Of a DNA stretch of 54,621 nucleotides, positions 1 to 11,319 are shown piece by piece (within the stretch, counting starts at the first letter, position 1; every line of letters begins with the position of its first letter). The position numbers and the translations under genes were made by a program. The notes beneath the pieces are model-generated. The model worked only from the letters and a program-made list of their open reading frames with translations, was not told the origin of the DNA and did not search any database. The DNA comes from Symsagittifera roscoffensis (taxonomy: Eukaryota; Xenacoelomorpha; Acoela; Convolutidae), in NCBI RefSeq assembly GCF_963678635.1, contig NC_087067.1, positions 17,065,018 through 17,119,638 of the forward strand, in the 5' to 3' direction.

Positions 1-69
1 TAATTGGGATTTGGGTTTGGAGGTTGGCTGGGTGGGAATTTGAGCGATGGAGGAATCCAATTTGTCGGC

Positions 70-2672
70 TCATCGTGGGCTAAAAAAATGATTATTTTGA
101 GACTGAAAAGTGGTGGTATGAGGTTGTTCAATAATTTGTTCATATGTTTTATCATTTTGTGAATGATGTGTCATTTTGTGTTGAATGGGACTTTGTGTTG
201 TATTTGGTCTAAAATTTGGATTATTTGTGATTGCTAGGCTTCGAAAAATTCGGGGAACTAAGGATAATGGATGGTTTTGTGGTAGGGGTGGTATCTGTGG
301 TGCTGTAGGTGTTGTATCTACGTTATGTATCTTCGTCATATGTGTTTTAACTTGTGGATGTTTTTGTATTATATTCTTTTATTTGTGCATCTAGAATTAT
401 TTTATTGATTGATGATGAAAAAATTCCAAAAAATCCTGCAAATAGTATACGTGCTACACTTGCTTGGCGATTTACTTGTGTGTGTATAGCGCATGTGTTA
501 TAGATTCCTTTTAACAGTGAAAGAAGAAATCCTATAAAATTAAACATAGCGTATAAGATAGTTAATCTTTCTAAGATGTAATAGGGCCATCCTAGAAAGG
601 CGAAAATTTCGTTTTTTAAGGTTACAAAACTGAAAAAAACTTATGGGTGAAATATCTCGTGGTCTGTATTTTTCACCGTTTAAATCTATGTAATCTTTAA
701 TAAGCTTAAAGTATCCGCTGTAATCTTGTGTATAAATGTCTGCAAATCCTGCGGTTTCGGCAAGTTTTCTTAAATTCCGGTCGATTGATTGTCGTTGTAT
801 TGTGTCCATTTGTGTTAGTAATTCTTGAAATTGTTGTGTTCTAATGTGATGTTGTATATCAGATTTAGGATATATTCCAATTGATTGTAAATCAATATTT
901 GGGTTACGAGCGATAGCTCTGATGCTTTCGGGTGAAAATTTTTTTATTGGTTGCATCAATCTAGGATACGGTGTAAGTAGGTAGTATTTATCTTCGTCAG
1001 GGTTTAATTGAACGACATTGTGGCTATTTTTTGATCCACATAAGACTGCAGTAGCCCAAAACTATGTTCGTCTTGAAAGTGTGTCGAAAAAATTAACTTT
1101 ATTTTTGTAGAATATGGCGATTCTTTTATAACAACGTTTATCTTCAAAAACATATAATGGTAATACTTTTTTGGTGCAAGTACAAAACCATAAAATGATT
1201 CCTTCATAATCAAGAAAATTTGATCTATTTGCTGATAATAAGTATCCTGCGTAAGGTATTTTTAATACTGCTAATGCGAGTGATTGTAAGATTTGTGTTC
1301 TTTCTAATTCGCATAGTTAATGAAGTGTTTCTAATTCAGAAAGTGACATTTCTTGGAAAATTCTACTAATTGTGTAGTCTAATTTCATATCTAAGTGAAT
1401 ATCATAAAGAATACTACCAAAGTAGGTGCTATTCATTAGTGACAATTCTTGTAAACGTGTGCTTTTACTATCGTATGGTTTCAGCTTTTCACCAGGGTGA
1501 CCTGTGCTCTTATAAAAGTTTACTGGGACGTATGATGTTCCTTCGTTAATAGGATGACTTGTTGCATGAGGGTCAAATTTTATTTTTCCACTGTTCAAGT
1601 TGAAACCTTTTTCGTATTCGACAAGTATTTCAGAGTAATGTGTTTTATAAAGTGGATTGCGATACTTAAATGCAAATTCTGTTTCGTGATAGATTTGAAA
1701 ACGTGTCAATTTGTTTTCCATATCATGGACGTTTTTGAAAACTGTGCTTTCTTTGTTTGTGAGACGAGTTCACTTATTCGTATGGAATTGATTCAATAAA
1801 ATATTTTTCATGAAATTTTATCATTCGAGCGTGTATTTTTGCTACTTGAAATGTTGTGCATGTATCTTTGGGAAACCAAACAATTGTTGCTTGGGTTCTT
1901 GTTGTAGGGTCACAATAACCTTGATCATTTTTGCAAGGGAATCTAATTCCTTGATAGATCAAGGTGTTATTATTTAAATCCCGTGTGAGTTGTATTTTTT
2001 CATATTGTATTTTCCAATCAAAAAACATTATTTCTTGATATCCTTTATTTTTTGTGTCTGCTTTGCAGTTTGAAGGATTATTTATTCCAATGTGTGGTAT
2101 CCAGTGTTTATCGTGTATATCATAAGTTAGTCGTCCGTTTGCGCCATTATATGGGTATTTTTCGTCTAATTGAACATGTCCTTGGTATCGTTCAAGTTCT
2201 GCTTGATGTACAGAATCGGCAAGGACTTGAAAATTTACTATTTCTTGTTAGATTTAGTCTGAGTAATTCATTTTTACAATCGTCGGGATTTAGATGTAAA
2301 AACTTTTCTATGTTACTCTGGTAAAATGATTCGTGATCAAGTCGGTTTTTATTTCCGTTGGAGACTTGTGAACAATGTACTTTCTTTTCGGAAAATGTTG
2401 CTGTAAATTTATATCCTGTGACTGTTGTTGCTCGGGCTTTTGAATACAATGTTGCTATTACATTTGTAGTATCTATAGCTGGTGTTTCTGTTTCTCATTG
2501 TGTTACTTGATTTATTGCATACTTGTGTAGTGTTTTTTTTTTCGTTTTCTTCACAATCATAGTGTGTTACTAATAAATCCTGAGGTCCTGTGCGAGGAGA
2601 TGGATTTGTGTTTTGGTCGGAAAATATTAGAAAAAGGATGTGTTGAAATGTTAATATTTTTAGAATATACAT
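70..2672 (-). pseudogene. env: Envelope-like glycoprotein gene of Gypsy element 1 (frameshifted)
   Basis: The first ORF (2672-2409) opens with a hydrophobic signal-peptide-like stretch (MYILKILTFQ, then ILFLIF). A YDC motif about 40 residues in is followed by N-glycosylation sequons and spaced cysteines. The homologous frame continues in pieces at 2449-2192, 2028-1774 (a W-F-P-x-D-T-C motif, then a conserved RMIKF patch), 1721-1317, 1213-1004 and 959-540. A hydrophobic segment near 547-347 fits a membrane anchor, and 339-70 fits a Pro/Gln-rich cytoplasmic tail. At least five frame changes break the reading frame. The YDC start and cysteine pattern recall the glycoproteins carried by some animal Gypsy and BEL elements, including chuvirus-like ones; that is inference. 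Its expected role would be membrane fusion, but this copy is dead. Confidence 0.7.
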
Positions 2673-3571
2673 GTGTTTGATAATCCGGAGTATGGGTTAT
2701 AAAATGTTATGTATCCAATTGAGGTTTTTGCATATCTGTCGTTTTTATATATTACTCCAGTTGTTATAAATGGTGGTGGTAGCGATTGAGCTGTTATATT
2801 TGGTGGACTTAATGAATAGGGGTGTTCTGCAATATTATTAAGTTTGACTGTTATTTCAAACTTTAATTGAAGACTGTTTTGTTTGAGTATTTGAACGTTA
2901 TGTTGTCGAATATCTTCGTGGATATCTTGTCTATATTGTAATCTATTGAGTGCCCAACTGTTGAGTCGGTGGCTCTCGTGATGTTGTCCGAATAATGGGG
3001 GAGGTGCTACGAATGTGTTCCAATCTAATCGTAGGGGTATATTCGTTGATTGTTCTCTGTATCGAGCGTCGAGGTTATTTGGAAAATTTAGGGGGGAAAA
3101 TGATGGTGATATTTGACTTATTGATGGTGTCGAGGGGAGTAATAATGTTTCTGGTAGGGATGATAATGTTGTATCTGAGGAAATATCTATTGGTTCATTT
3201 ACTAAGTTTGGTTCTCCTTGTGAGTAAGATTGTGTTGTCCAATGTGGTAGTCGTTCGGTGGTGTTGGGGGGGGGGGGAGTGTTAAAAGGATTTTCACGGA
3301 TTTGTTCGGATGTTGGTGTTGAACCTAGATAGTCTGAAGGGAGATTTGGTGTGCTTTGTTGTGAATTGAGTGTAGGAGTGTCTGGTAATGTAATACTAGA
3401 GACTTCTGAGATTGATGGTGTTGGGGATTGAGGTATGTTAAAAGTAACTCTGGTAGTTTGAAAATTTTTATTTCGTCCTGGATGTATAATTTGTCTATTT
3501 ACTTCAACTGTATTTTGATTTTGACTGATATACCCTAGTCGATTTACGTCTTGTTGTAATGTGGGGTACAA
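2660..3571 (-). CDS. Unknown Pro/Ser/Thr-rich ORF between pol and env (ORF-X)
   Basis: About 300 codons are open, rich in Pro, Ser, Thr, Asn and Gln, with low-complexity runs such as NTPPPP encoded by a homopolymer G tract (on the plus strand) near 3266-3277. No catalytic motif or membrane segment is visible. The same frame continues upstream of 3571 to about 3830 with one stop, so the ancestral product was probably near 380 residues and the visible start need not be the real one. The env ATG (complement at 2670-2672) sits inside the last codons of this ORF, in another frame, so the two genes overlap by 13 bases. A homologous remnant occurs in element 2 (25760-26769), including the PSDYLG.TPT.EQ.RENPFNTP patch. 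It could be an accessory protein or an unusual env leader; I do not recognise it. Confidence 0.6.
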   Translation of the reverse strand: MYPTLQQDVNRLGYISQNQNTVEVNRQIIHPGRNKNFQTTRVTFNIPQSPTPSISEVSSITLPDTPTLNSQQSTPNLPSDYLGSTPTSEQIRENPFNTPPPPNTTERLPHWTTQSYSQGEPNLVNEPIDISSDTTLSSLPETLLLPSTPSISQISPSFSPLNFPNNLDARYREQSTNIPLRLDWNTFVAPPPLFGQHHESHRLNSWALNRLQYRQDIHEDIRQHNVQILKQNSLQLKFEITVKLNNIAEHPYSLSPPNITAQSLPPPFITTGVIYKNDRYAKTSIGYITFYNPYSGLSNTCIF

Positions 3572-3829
3572 ATTATATGTTGGTTCACTTAAGGATGCGT
3601 GTCGCTGAACCGGTTCTAGTGGTTCGGATTAGAGGGCGCGTCGTTCTTCGAAAGTGTACGGGTTATCTTGAAAAGAAATTCGTGTGGATGTTTGGGGTTT
3701 TGGGTAGTTGTAGGTATGATTGGGTTTTCTTGGGAAGATGTCGGTGAAGACTGTCTTGGTGGTGGTTGGTTAGCAATTTTGGAAATGTGTTCGATTAATC
3801 TGTTTCTTAGTGGGAAGATTTTTGTTTAT

Positions 3830-5150
3830 TGTATTATTCTTCGATGAAAAGAATTAAAAGGATTATTGCTAAGGCGAATGTGACTATTGCCTTTTTTTTC
3901 ACATTTGCACATTGTTATATTCAGGGATGATAAAAATGTGAGGAAACTTGCGAATAGTAAAAAAATATCTGTTCTACTAAAAATTGTTCGTATCATTTAA
4001 ATAGACTTTGAATTATCGTACCTGTGAATGTGGTCAATGATTTGGGAAAGTTGAAGATATATTTCAAATAGGGAGTAGAAAATTTAGAAAATATTGCAAA
4101 AAATTATTAAAAGGATTATTAGGGCTTCAAAAGTTTCAATAAAAAATATTAGCAAAAGTTTAAATAGAATGAAAAAATTTATGAAAAGGTTTTTGATTAT
4201 ATTTTTACGGTTTCGACTGTTAAAGAGAGAAGAGTTTGAGAAATGATTCGTTCGTCAAATATTTTTTGAACTTCTGGGGCGAAATTCAAGTGTGGTCGAT
4301 TATTTATTGATTTTTTGACAAGTGGGTTGAGTTTTGTGGAAAATTGTCGGAGGCTAATTTTATGGTGCTCGGGAGGTCTTTTTTGCTTTGTTTTTATTTG
4401 TTGGGTAATCTGGGGTATTTTTGAAATATTTGTACTTTAAGCCATATGATTATGGTCCTTTTTTACTTTAGGCTAATTTGCCATTTTTGGTTGGAGGGTT
4501 TTTGAGGTCTAAGTTGGGAAAATATTGTTGATCTTTGCATTATTAGATAGGGGAGGGTTGTAATATTATGGTGGTGTTAATTTTAGTTGTCGAGTTTTAG
4601 CAAGTTGCTTATTTTTGACCTGGAGGTTGTAAAGTTATAGTTATAGATATGCCTGGAGATTAATATCTATCGGCTAGTATGTTCATGTTGGAGATAATGG
4701 AGGTGACGGATTTGAGTGAATCCTATTGGCTGAATTTCAGCTAGAATTGTTGCGTATGTTTCAGCATGTTATCTTGAAAATGTGAAAGTTCAAGAATGAT
4801 TTAGAGGTGTACAAAGTATTAACTTTAAAATTAAAGTTGTTTTTGAAATTCAACTTTTTAAAATATTTTAGATTGTGGGATGAATGTTTTGTAATTTTTA
4901 CGTGGTTGATTTCTAAGTCGTGATGATTCTCTGTGTTCTGATTTTTCTGTTTGTTCTTGTGGTAAGATTTTTTCTATCATTTTCCTGTTTTTTCTTTCTT
5001 TTTGAGGTATTTTTGGGTCTGGTGTTTTTGTGTTTTGTTTTTGATTTTGTTTATGATGAATGTCGTCATGTGCATTTAGTTCTTGTTCTGTATGTGTAAT
5101 GTTTTGAATAGTTTTAAACCTGTAAAAAAATATAATTGAGTTAATTTGCG
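3830..5150 (-). other. Non-coding or decayed spacer between integrase and ORF-X
   Basis: No convincing reading frame is present on either strand. The stretch is AT-rich with many poly-A/T runs. It resembles 26800-28050 in element 2 (for example the TTAAAAATTTTTGGAC-type runs and the segment around 4450-4520), so it belongs to the element rather than to an insertion. It may have carried the splice acceptor for ORF-X and env, but I cannot point to one. Confidence 0.4.
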
Positions 5151-6330
5151 TAATGCTTATTCTTTTGGGTAGTAAGGTAATAGGTTGTTACGGTGATGAA
5201 CGATTTCTTTTTTATTGGAATCAGTAAGTTTGTATGTTACTTCAGTAGGTTTTTCAATTATTTGCTAGGGTCCTTTTTGAAGTGGCTGTAATTTTTTGGA
5301 GATTCTTTTTTGTGTGTTAAAATTAGGTGTTAAGACAAATGTTCCAATTTTTAAATCTGTGGCTGGCATAAAACGTGAATTAATTTGGCTGTTAATGTTT
5401 TGCCTTTGTAACAATTTTTTTCGTTACTTTTTGGTAGATTTCATTGTGCTTTTTATCTCTATTTAAAATCCATTCGATATGTGTGCCGGAGGCTAATTTG
5501 AGGATTTGTGGGTTATGAAATTGATCTTCATCATGTGCGTTTAATGGTAGATTATAGCATATTGAATCTTTATTTGGTTTGTAATGACCTTGTGCGTTTT
5601 TGTGAGCATTTGCTGTGAACATAATTGGTTTTCTCGGTTCACGATTAAAAACTTTTTCATATGGTGACGTTCCTAAAGTTGTCGTTATTTGTGAACTATG
5701 ATAAGGGAAATAATTTTACATCTGTTGACCATTCTGTGTATCGTGTATCATTTCCATTAATGATACATCTAAGATATTCTTGTAGTGAACGGTTCATATC
5801 TTCGACTAAACCGTTTGTCCAAGGTGCATGAGATGTACGTGGTTTATGTTTAATGTTGTATAAGTGGCATAGTGTGATAATATCATTATTAATAAATTCT
5901 GTACCGTTGTCTGTAACTAGGATTTCGGGTAATCCGAATTTAGCTATCCAGTGTTCGTAAAGTGTTGTGTAAGCATAATAAGCATTACAATGTGGTACTA
6001 GGTTGAGTGCTACATAGTGCGTAAATGCATCAACAATGACCATAATGTAGGAACTTCCTTCAGAGGCTGGCGAAATTGGTTCTTTTGTGTCGAATGAAAT
6101 TCTATGGTTGAAATATAAACTTTGTCCTTTAAAATTTTGTTTCTTTCCTATTTGTTTTTGATTTGGATAAGTTTTGTTCAATTGACTATTTTACAATCAT
6201 TGCATAACACTTTTATCCAAATTGGAGCATTTGGAAAATAAAAATTTTGTGTGAAGTTCGAGTATGTCTTTTCTGATCCAGAGTGTCTTTTTGTATTTTG
6301 TGTATGGGAGATGTTAAATGCTATCAGTAT
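5150..6330 (-). pseudogene. pol (IN): Integrase domain of Gypsy element 1 pol
   Basis: The zinc-binding part ends with CNDC near 6190-6215, where a stop codon interrupts it. The catalytic core is open from 6181 to 5696. The first Asp is in FDTKEP, the second in VTDNGTEF, and the Glu in NGLVEDMNRSL, giving the D,D-35-E arrangement of retroviral integrases. The C-terminal part continues in another frame at 5622-5392 (SPYEKVF-type region) and to about 5150, ending in a conserved RNNLLPYYPKE-like patch just after a GP..I chromatin-contact-like segment. The product would insert the cDNA into host DNA. The frame changes at about 5690 and 5390 and the stop near 6182 inactivate this copy. Confidence 0.85.
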
Positions 6331-6813
6331 CATACTTAAAGGAAGACAGGGAACTTTAGAATCATCTAATTGATATTCTAAAAGATCTGTATTTTCCTAG
6401 ATTGTTGTGTTATTAAATTTTCGGAAATATCTAAGAAGGGTTTTATTTTCTAGAGTGGTGATATCGGCTTTGATTGGTTTGGTTTTACATTTGTGCCAAG
6501 ATTTTTCGGAGGAGTGTTTTGTTTCCTAAAATTGTGGTATCAGATTTTTGCAGGTTTTGTTTTATATTTGTGCCATGATTTAAGTAGTCTAATTACTGGG
6601 TCAACATTTTGGTATGGTTTTAAAAGTTCAAGTGTAATTTGTTCTGTTGGTGGGAGAAAACATTATCAATTTATAGTTTTGATAGGGGAATTGTGTCAAG
6701 TGGGTCTTGGAGGTTAAAAACTTGATTTATTGTGTATTTTGAATCATTTGTTTGTGGTCCTGATAAATTTATTTTATCAGTCAAATTTTCTTTTTCAATT
6801 AAAAGTTGTTGTT

Positions 6814-7613
6814 TTATTTTCGTTTGTTGAGTATTATTTTTATCCATTGTGAGTATGGAATTGGTTTAAAGGTAGATGTACCTAATAAAACAACTTCATA
6901 GTGATTATTTTGGCAATCTAAGTAGAGTGGAAAATGTTGTAGATTGTTTAATTGTGATTGATCAATGTCAGTTTTTACTGCGTATTTGCATTCTAATCGG
7001 GGTGATGTTTCATTTTTTGCGAGATAGAATTTGATATTTTTTGGTCTTTCAACTGTAGTTTTTCGTGTAAGTAGTTCAGGTGGCGTATTTCTACTTAGTG
7101 TATCTGGTAATGCAAGGTTTTTTACTGCTGTCCAAACTATATGCAGGTTTGGGAATTTGATTAAAATTAATTGAAATCTATAAACTCTATGATTAGGATT
7201 TGACTTGTGTGTAAAAAGAAGTATAAATGGTTTATGATCTGTAAAAAAAACTGTTGGGTGTCGTGATCCAAGTATCAGAAATTCGTATTCTATAAGTGTG
7301 TGTATACTATGGCTGTACATTCTCTCATTAGAGTAGAGAGTCGTAGCTCGGCTCGTGTGAATAATCGTGAATTTGCTGATATAAGATTTATTTTATTTTT
7401 TCCACTATGTGATTATAGTAATGCTGCGCCGATGCTAAAATTTGAAGCGTCGCACATTGCATAAAATGGTTGGCTTGGATCGGGAATTGTGTTTGAAATT
7501 TGTTCTGTCAAAAGTTTTTTAGTTTCTTCAAATCGTGTTTGATGTTCAGTGGTCCATTCAAAATTATTTTGTTGTCTCAGGATGTTATAGGAAGGCTTTA
7601 AGTATAGTTGCAT
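6814..7613 (-). pseudogene. pol (RH): RT connection and RNase H domain of Gypsy element 1 pol
   Basis: The segment 7613-7413 holds the connection region and the start of RNase H, with the first catalytic Asp in MCDASNFSIGAAL. The segment 7320-6814 continues with LIEYEFLILGSRHP, then FFTDHKPF (catalytic Asp) and ALPDTLSRN, the usual end of Gypsy RNase H. A frame change separates the two pieces near 7330-7410. The enzyme would degrade the RNA strand of the RNA-DNA hybrid during cDNA synthesis. The residues after 7080 form the linker to the integrase zinc domain. Element 2 has the same region, far more decayed, at 29790-30520. Confidence 0.85.
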
Positions 7614-7615
7614 TT

Positions 7616-8524
7616 TGTAAACATATTTACTTCAGAAATTCAACAGTCCGAAGAATTCTTGGATTTTCCTTTTATTTGTAGGTGGTTGAAGTTTTTGAAT
7701 TGCATCAAGGCGTGATTTTAATAGAGTGATAGTGTTTCGTTCAAAATTATGTCCTAAAAATATAACGCATGTTAAGAAAAAAAATGTGATTTATTGGGGT
7801 CTGCTTTCAGATTTTCGTTCTGAAGTATTTTATGATATTGTTCCAAAACTGTAAAAATTTCGTCTTTAGTTTGTGATTGCATGAAAACATCATCTAAATA
7901 AGTGATTGCATTTATTAATGGTCTAAAAATTTTACTCATGAAAGCTGAAAAAGCTGCTGGTTTTATGGATATTCCATAGAATAATCGATTAAATTCGTAT
8001 TGTTGATTTCCAATAACAAATTGTGTTAATCGTCGTGATTGTTCATCTAGTGGCATTTGATTGTAAGCACTATTCATGTCTGCGGTTGTGAAGTAGTTGA
8101 CATTTATCTTTGTTAAGATAACTTGTATTGGTTCAATGGGCCAATTACATTTTGATTCGTCAATTAGTGAATTGAGATATCTAGCGTCTAAAACTATTTT
8201 TAGTGATTCACGTTTTGCTAAATTGCTAACAGGGTTAATGAAGTTATTAACTTTTGGTTGTTCTTCTTTATTTACTAGTGATATAATTTCGTATTGTTCC
8301 AAAATATCACGTAATCTATTTACCTTGTCGTGTAAATGAATCGGTACTTTACTTGCTCTTTGTTCTTTGAAAACTGCGTCAGATTTTAATGGAAGGGGTA
8401 GTGATGAACTAACTTTTCCAACGTAAAATTTTGATGTTGCGTAGACTGTCGAATATTTTATCAGTTGTTTAGCTAATCTGTCAAATTCACTTTGCGTTAT
8501 TTGTGAATGTCGAAAATTAAACAT
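7616..8524 (-). pseudogene. pol (RT): Reverse transcriptase domain of Gypsy element 1 pol
   Basis: Open from 8524 to 7772 (250 codons). RT motifs appear in order: LKIVLDARYLN, then FTTADMNSAYNQMPL (first catalytic Asp), FVIGNQQYEFNRLFYGI, and the active-site YLDDVF near 7898. The frame is lost at 7772, exactly at a run of eight A/T bases, then resumes in another frame through the thumb (about 7770-7640) with a further stop near 7637. The RLFYGIS patch and Y-L-D-D are typical of animal Ty3/Gypsy elements. A single slip in the homopolymer explains the first break. The core residues are intact. Confidence 0.9.
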
Positions 8525-8552
8525 TGTTAAAAAATTTTGTTGTTTTTTTTGT

Positions 8553-8843
8553 TTAATTTATTATATTGAATGTTGGTTTAAAAAATGGTGTTTTTTTGAA
8601 ATAATCTGTATTTCGTTTCTCATTACTTATTATATTATTTATGGATAATTCTTCGTGAAGAATTGTTGATTGACCAATATCTAATAGTTGTAATATATCA
8701 TTTACTCGGTATGCTACTTCATTTATAGGTGAAGTTGTAGCATTTCTTTTGCAATATACTAAAAATCCTAAGGGTAATGTTATTTGATATGGTGTATTAT
8801 TACATACGTGCAGTGAAATAATATCGGAATTTGTGTTTTTCAA
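8553..8843 (-). CDS. Protease-RT linker segment of Gypsy element 1 pol
   Basis: An open stretch of 96 codons lies between the protease and RT frames. It shows no catalytic motif. The LPLGFLVYC portion resembles the segment after retropepsin in other Gypsy polyproteins, and the ILQLLDIGQS..L.EELSIN part has a clear counterpart in element 2 at about 31470-31590. It is most likely part of one Pol polyprotein rather than a separate gene; the upstream stop is probably secondary decay. Confidence 0.55.
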   Translation of the reverse strand: MKNTNSDIISLHVCNNTPYQITLPLGFLVYCKRNATTSPINEVAYRVNDILQLLDIGQSTILHEELSINNIISNEKRNTDYFKKTPFFKPTFNIIN

Positions 8844-9044
8844 CTATTTTATGGATAAGGTTGTAATTTTGAAAATTTTGTGAATGGGTTTAAATTCGAA
8901 ATCTGACATGAAAAATTGTTGTTTGTTTTGACTTTTGTTATGCTGATGAACTTGTTTTATTGAAAAGTTTTATACGTTTCCTGATAGTGGTTTCAGGTGT
9001 TTCCGTTCTTGATTATAAATAGGGTAAAATTTTGAGAAAAATGG

Positions 9045-9420
9045 TTATTGTTTGTTCAATCTTTGAAAGAATGTTAAGGCTGTGTTTTTCGTTTTTATAT
9101 ATTTATCTTTGATATGGATTTTACTATTTAAAATGTTTATTGTTGGTATATATTTAGTTATAAAGGGTATGCCAATGTTATTGTGCTTCATATCAGTAAT
9201 ATGAAATGTTTGTTTGAATGGCTTGTTCAAAATCTTGTTCTGTTCCATTGTTCTTGTGGGAACAAGGAATAGTTGGATTTTTCCATAATTTACTAATGTT
9301 GATATTGTGCTGTTGCTAAGTTACTAGATGTTTCAAGAGGTGTTAAATTTCATTCCATGTGGGAATTTTAATGATATTTGATTCTGCTCCTGAGTCGATT
9401 AAAAAATCATTTTCAACATC
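9045..9420 (-). pseudogene. pol (PR): Retropepsin-like aspartic protease of Gypsy element 1
   Basis: The active-site motif FLIDSGAES is encoded near 9380-9410 (DSGA codons at 9384-9395). The frame then breaks, and the C-terminal part, including the IGIPFITKYIPTINIL patch, is read at 9248-9045. Such proteases cut the Gag-Pol precursor. The spacing from the active site to the later hydrophobic patch is normal for a monomer of about 120 residues that works as a dimer. No counterpart is present in element 2, where the Gag tail joins the linker directly. Confidence 0.75.
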
Positions 9421-9563
9421 TGGTGGTTGAAATTCTTATCTTCTTGGACTCTCTAGGAGAAATGGGATTGTCCAAATTTTTTCTCTCGGTTGTTCTTTTT
9501 GTATGTTTTGATAAATATGTTCTCTGTTTGAGCATTGTACTTCGTCTTTTTTGTCAGGTTTAA

Positions 9564-10586
9564 TTACAGTATTAATTTCGTTTGTTCTTGTGTAGTTCTT
9601 GTATTATTATTAATAGGTCTAGTATAATAATTATGAAGAAGTTCCAATTGATTTTCATATATGTGTGAACTAAAGGGTTGTTCATATATGATAGGTTCAT
9701 AGTCGTTTTCGACTGTTATCATAGTTACTGAGATGGTGTTATCTGTATCACTTTCAGTATCTGTTGATTCAGAATTAATGTGATTTAATTGTAATTCATT
9801 ATTTTCTGTGTTATCAATACCTGGGGGTTCTGAAGTTGTTTCTTCATTTGTTTGCACTTGTTTGATGTGTCTTTGATGCTTTGGTGTGTTGCTTCTGTAT
9901 CGATGTTTAGAATCGGAGTAACGATTATTATTCCTATAGGGTGACTGGGAATAGTTTCTGTATCTATTGTTGTATCTTGAGTTTCGATTTTGTGAATTAT
10001 TTTGTGATCTGTTATGATAGTTATCATTTGATCTTTGATTATTTGATCTCCTATATGAGTTATTCCTTGATCTGTTGTTTGGATAGTTCTTATTTCGATT
10101 GTTGGAATAAATTCTATTCCTATTGTTTGAATAGTTTCTATTTCTGTTGTATGATGAATTTCGTGATCAATTGTTGGAATAGTGTCTATTCCTTGGGTTT
10201 GAATGGGAACTGGACGCAGAAATAAATTCTGTTGTGTTTGAATTCGATAGTGAATAGTTGATTCTATTTTGGTTATTTTGACTATTCGATCGACTATATC
10301 TATTTTGTGAGAAATTTCGTGAATTTTTTTGTTCGGGCGATCTACCTCTATAACTGGAATTATATGGTGATTGATTTCTTGAACAATTTGAGTTGCCTGG
10401 AAGTGGTTTTTCAGAGCTATTATTACTGCGTATATTCTTGTTTGGTAGGTTTCGATCTTTTTTCATATATTGATAGAATGACTTATTTGGTTTTTTGTGC
10501 TTTTGAGGTTTATTCTGATTATCTTGTTGTTTTTGTCTACATTCAGCAATAATGTGTCCGTATCGTCGGCAATAATTACATCATTT
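9564..10586 (-). pseudogene. gag (NC): Gag C-terminal part with CCHC zinc knuckle and Asn/Arg/Ser/Tyr-rich tail
   Basis: A nucleocapsid knuckle, CNYCRRYGHIIAEC (CX2CX4HX4C), is encoded at 10539-10580. It is followed by a Lys/Gln-rich stretch and then a long tail of short Asn, Arg, Ser and Tyr repeats of the type NYSNNRNR (10466 to about 9900). The DNA of this tail reads as degenerate repeats of a GAATAGTTTCTATT-like unit on the plus strand. An acidic Glu/Asp/Ser/Thr-rich segment (9857-9564) leads into the protease. Frame changes occur near 10170 and 9860. The knuckle would bind element RNA, and the basic disordered tail probably assists in packaging or condensation. Confidence 0.8.
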
Positions 10587-10770
10587 TTTGAAAGATGGTT
10601 TGCCTTTAAAGTTTGGATTCTTTTCATAGATGTTTAATATTTCAGTGATTTTTTCAATCAGGTCTGTATCTGATCCTTGTATGTTATTTATATGGGTAGT
10701 ATTTGTTTCGATCCGGTTAACATACTGTAGTTTTAGATTTTCTGTTTCTTCAAGCTTCATTGTGATTTCT

Positions 10771-10889
10771 GCTTGTTCTAATTTGTCATCTAGTTTTCTA
10801 AAATCTAAATCTGGTTCTCGAATTGAGAAAGGATGGGATGCTCTCTTTTTTATAGCTCTTTTCCTTAATTGAGGTGTTAAGGTCATCAT
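10771..10889. repeat. Direct repeat copy 1 inside gag (119 bp)
   Basis: This copy is about 95% identical by eye to 10948-11066. The two start 177 bases apart, a multiple of three, so the duplication keeps the Gag frame (patch KRASHP.SIREPDLDFRKL). Element 2 has only one copy at about 32850-32960, so the duplication arose in element 1 or its recent ancestors. Confidence 0.85.
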
Positions 10890-10947
10890 CTTTCTGCTTG
10901 TCATTGTATTTGTGCTTGTCTGCTTCGGCACAAATCACAAAACAATT

Positions 10948-11066
10948 GCTTGTTCTAATTTGTCAACTAGTTTTCTAAAATCTAAATCTGGTTCTCGAAT
11001 TGAGGAAGGATGAGATGCTCTCTTTTTTATAGCTATTTTCCTTAATTGAGGTGTTAAGGTCATCAT
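10948..11066. repeat. Direct repeat copy 2 inside gag (119 bp)
   Basis: Partner of 10771-10889. The 58 bases between the copies are not repeated and contain an in-frame stop on the minus strand (after the codons for EQAIVL). Confidence 0.85.
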
Positions 11067-11319
11067 TAAAATTTCTGTCATTTTTGTGTTTTGTAAAAAT
11101 GTGTATTGAGTGAAAATACTTTTCGAACTTGTGTTTCGATTCGAACTGCTAATTTTTTAAATGTTTCATTTGGTAATCTGCGAATTTCGTTGCATAAAAC
11201 TCTTTGATGTTGTTTGTTTCTTTCAGAATCAAACATTTTTGAGAATTCTAGTGTGAATCGTTTCCAAACTGATTTTATGTCTATAGGTAGTACTGAAAAC
11301 CATTTTTAGGCTGCGCCAT

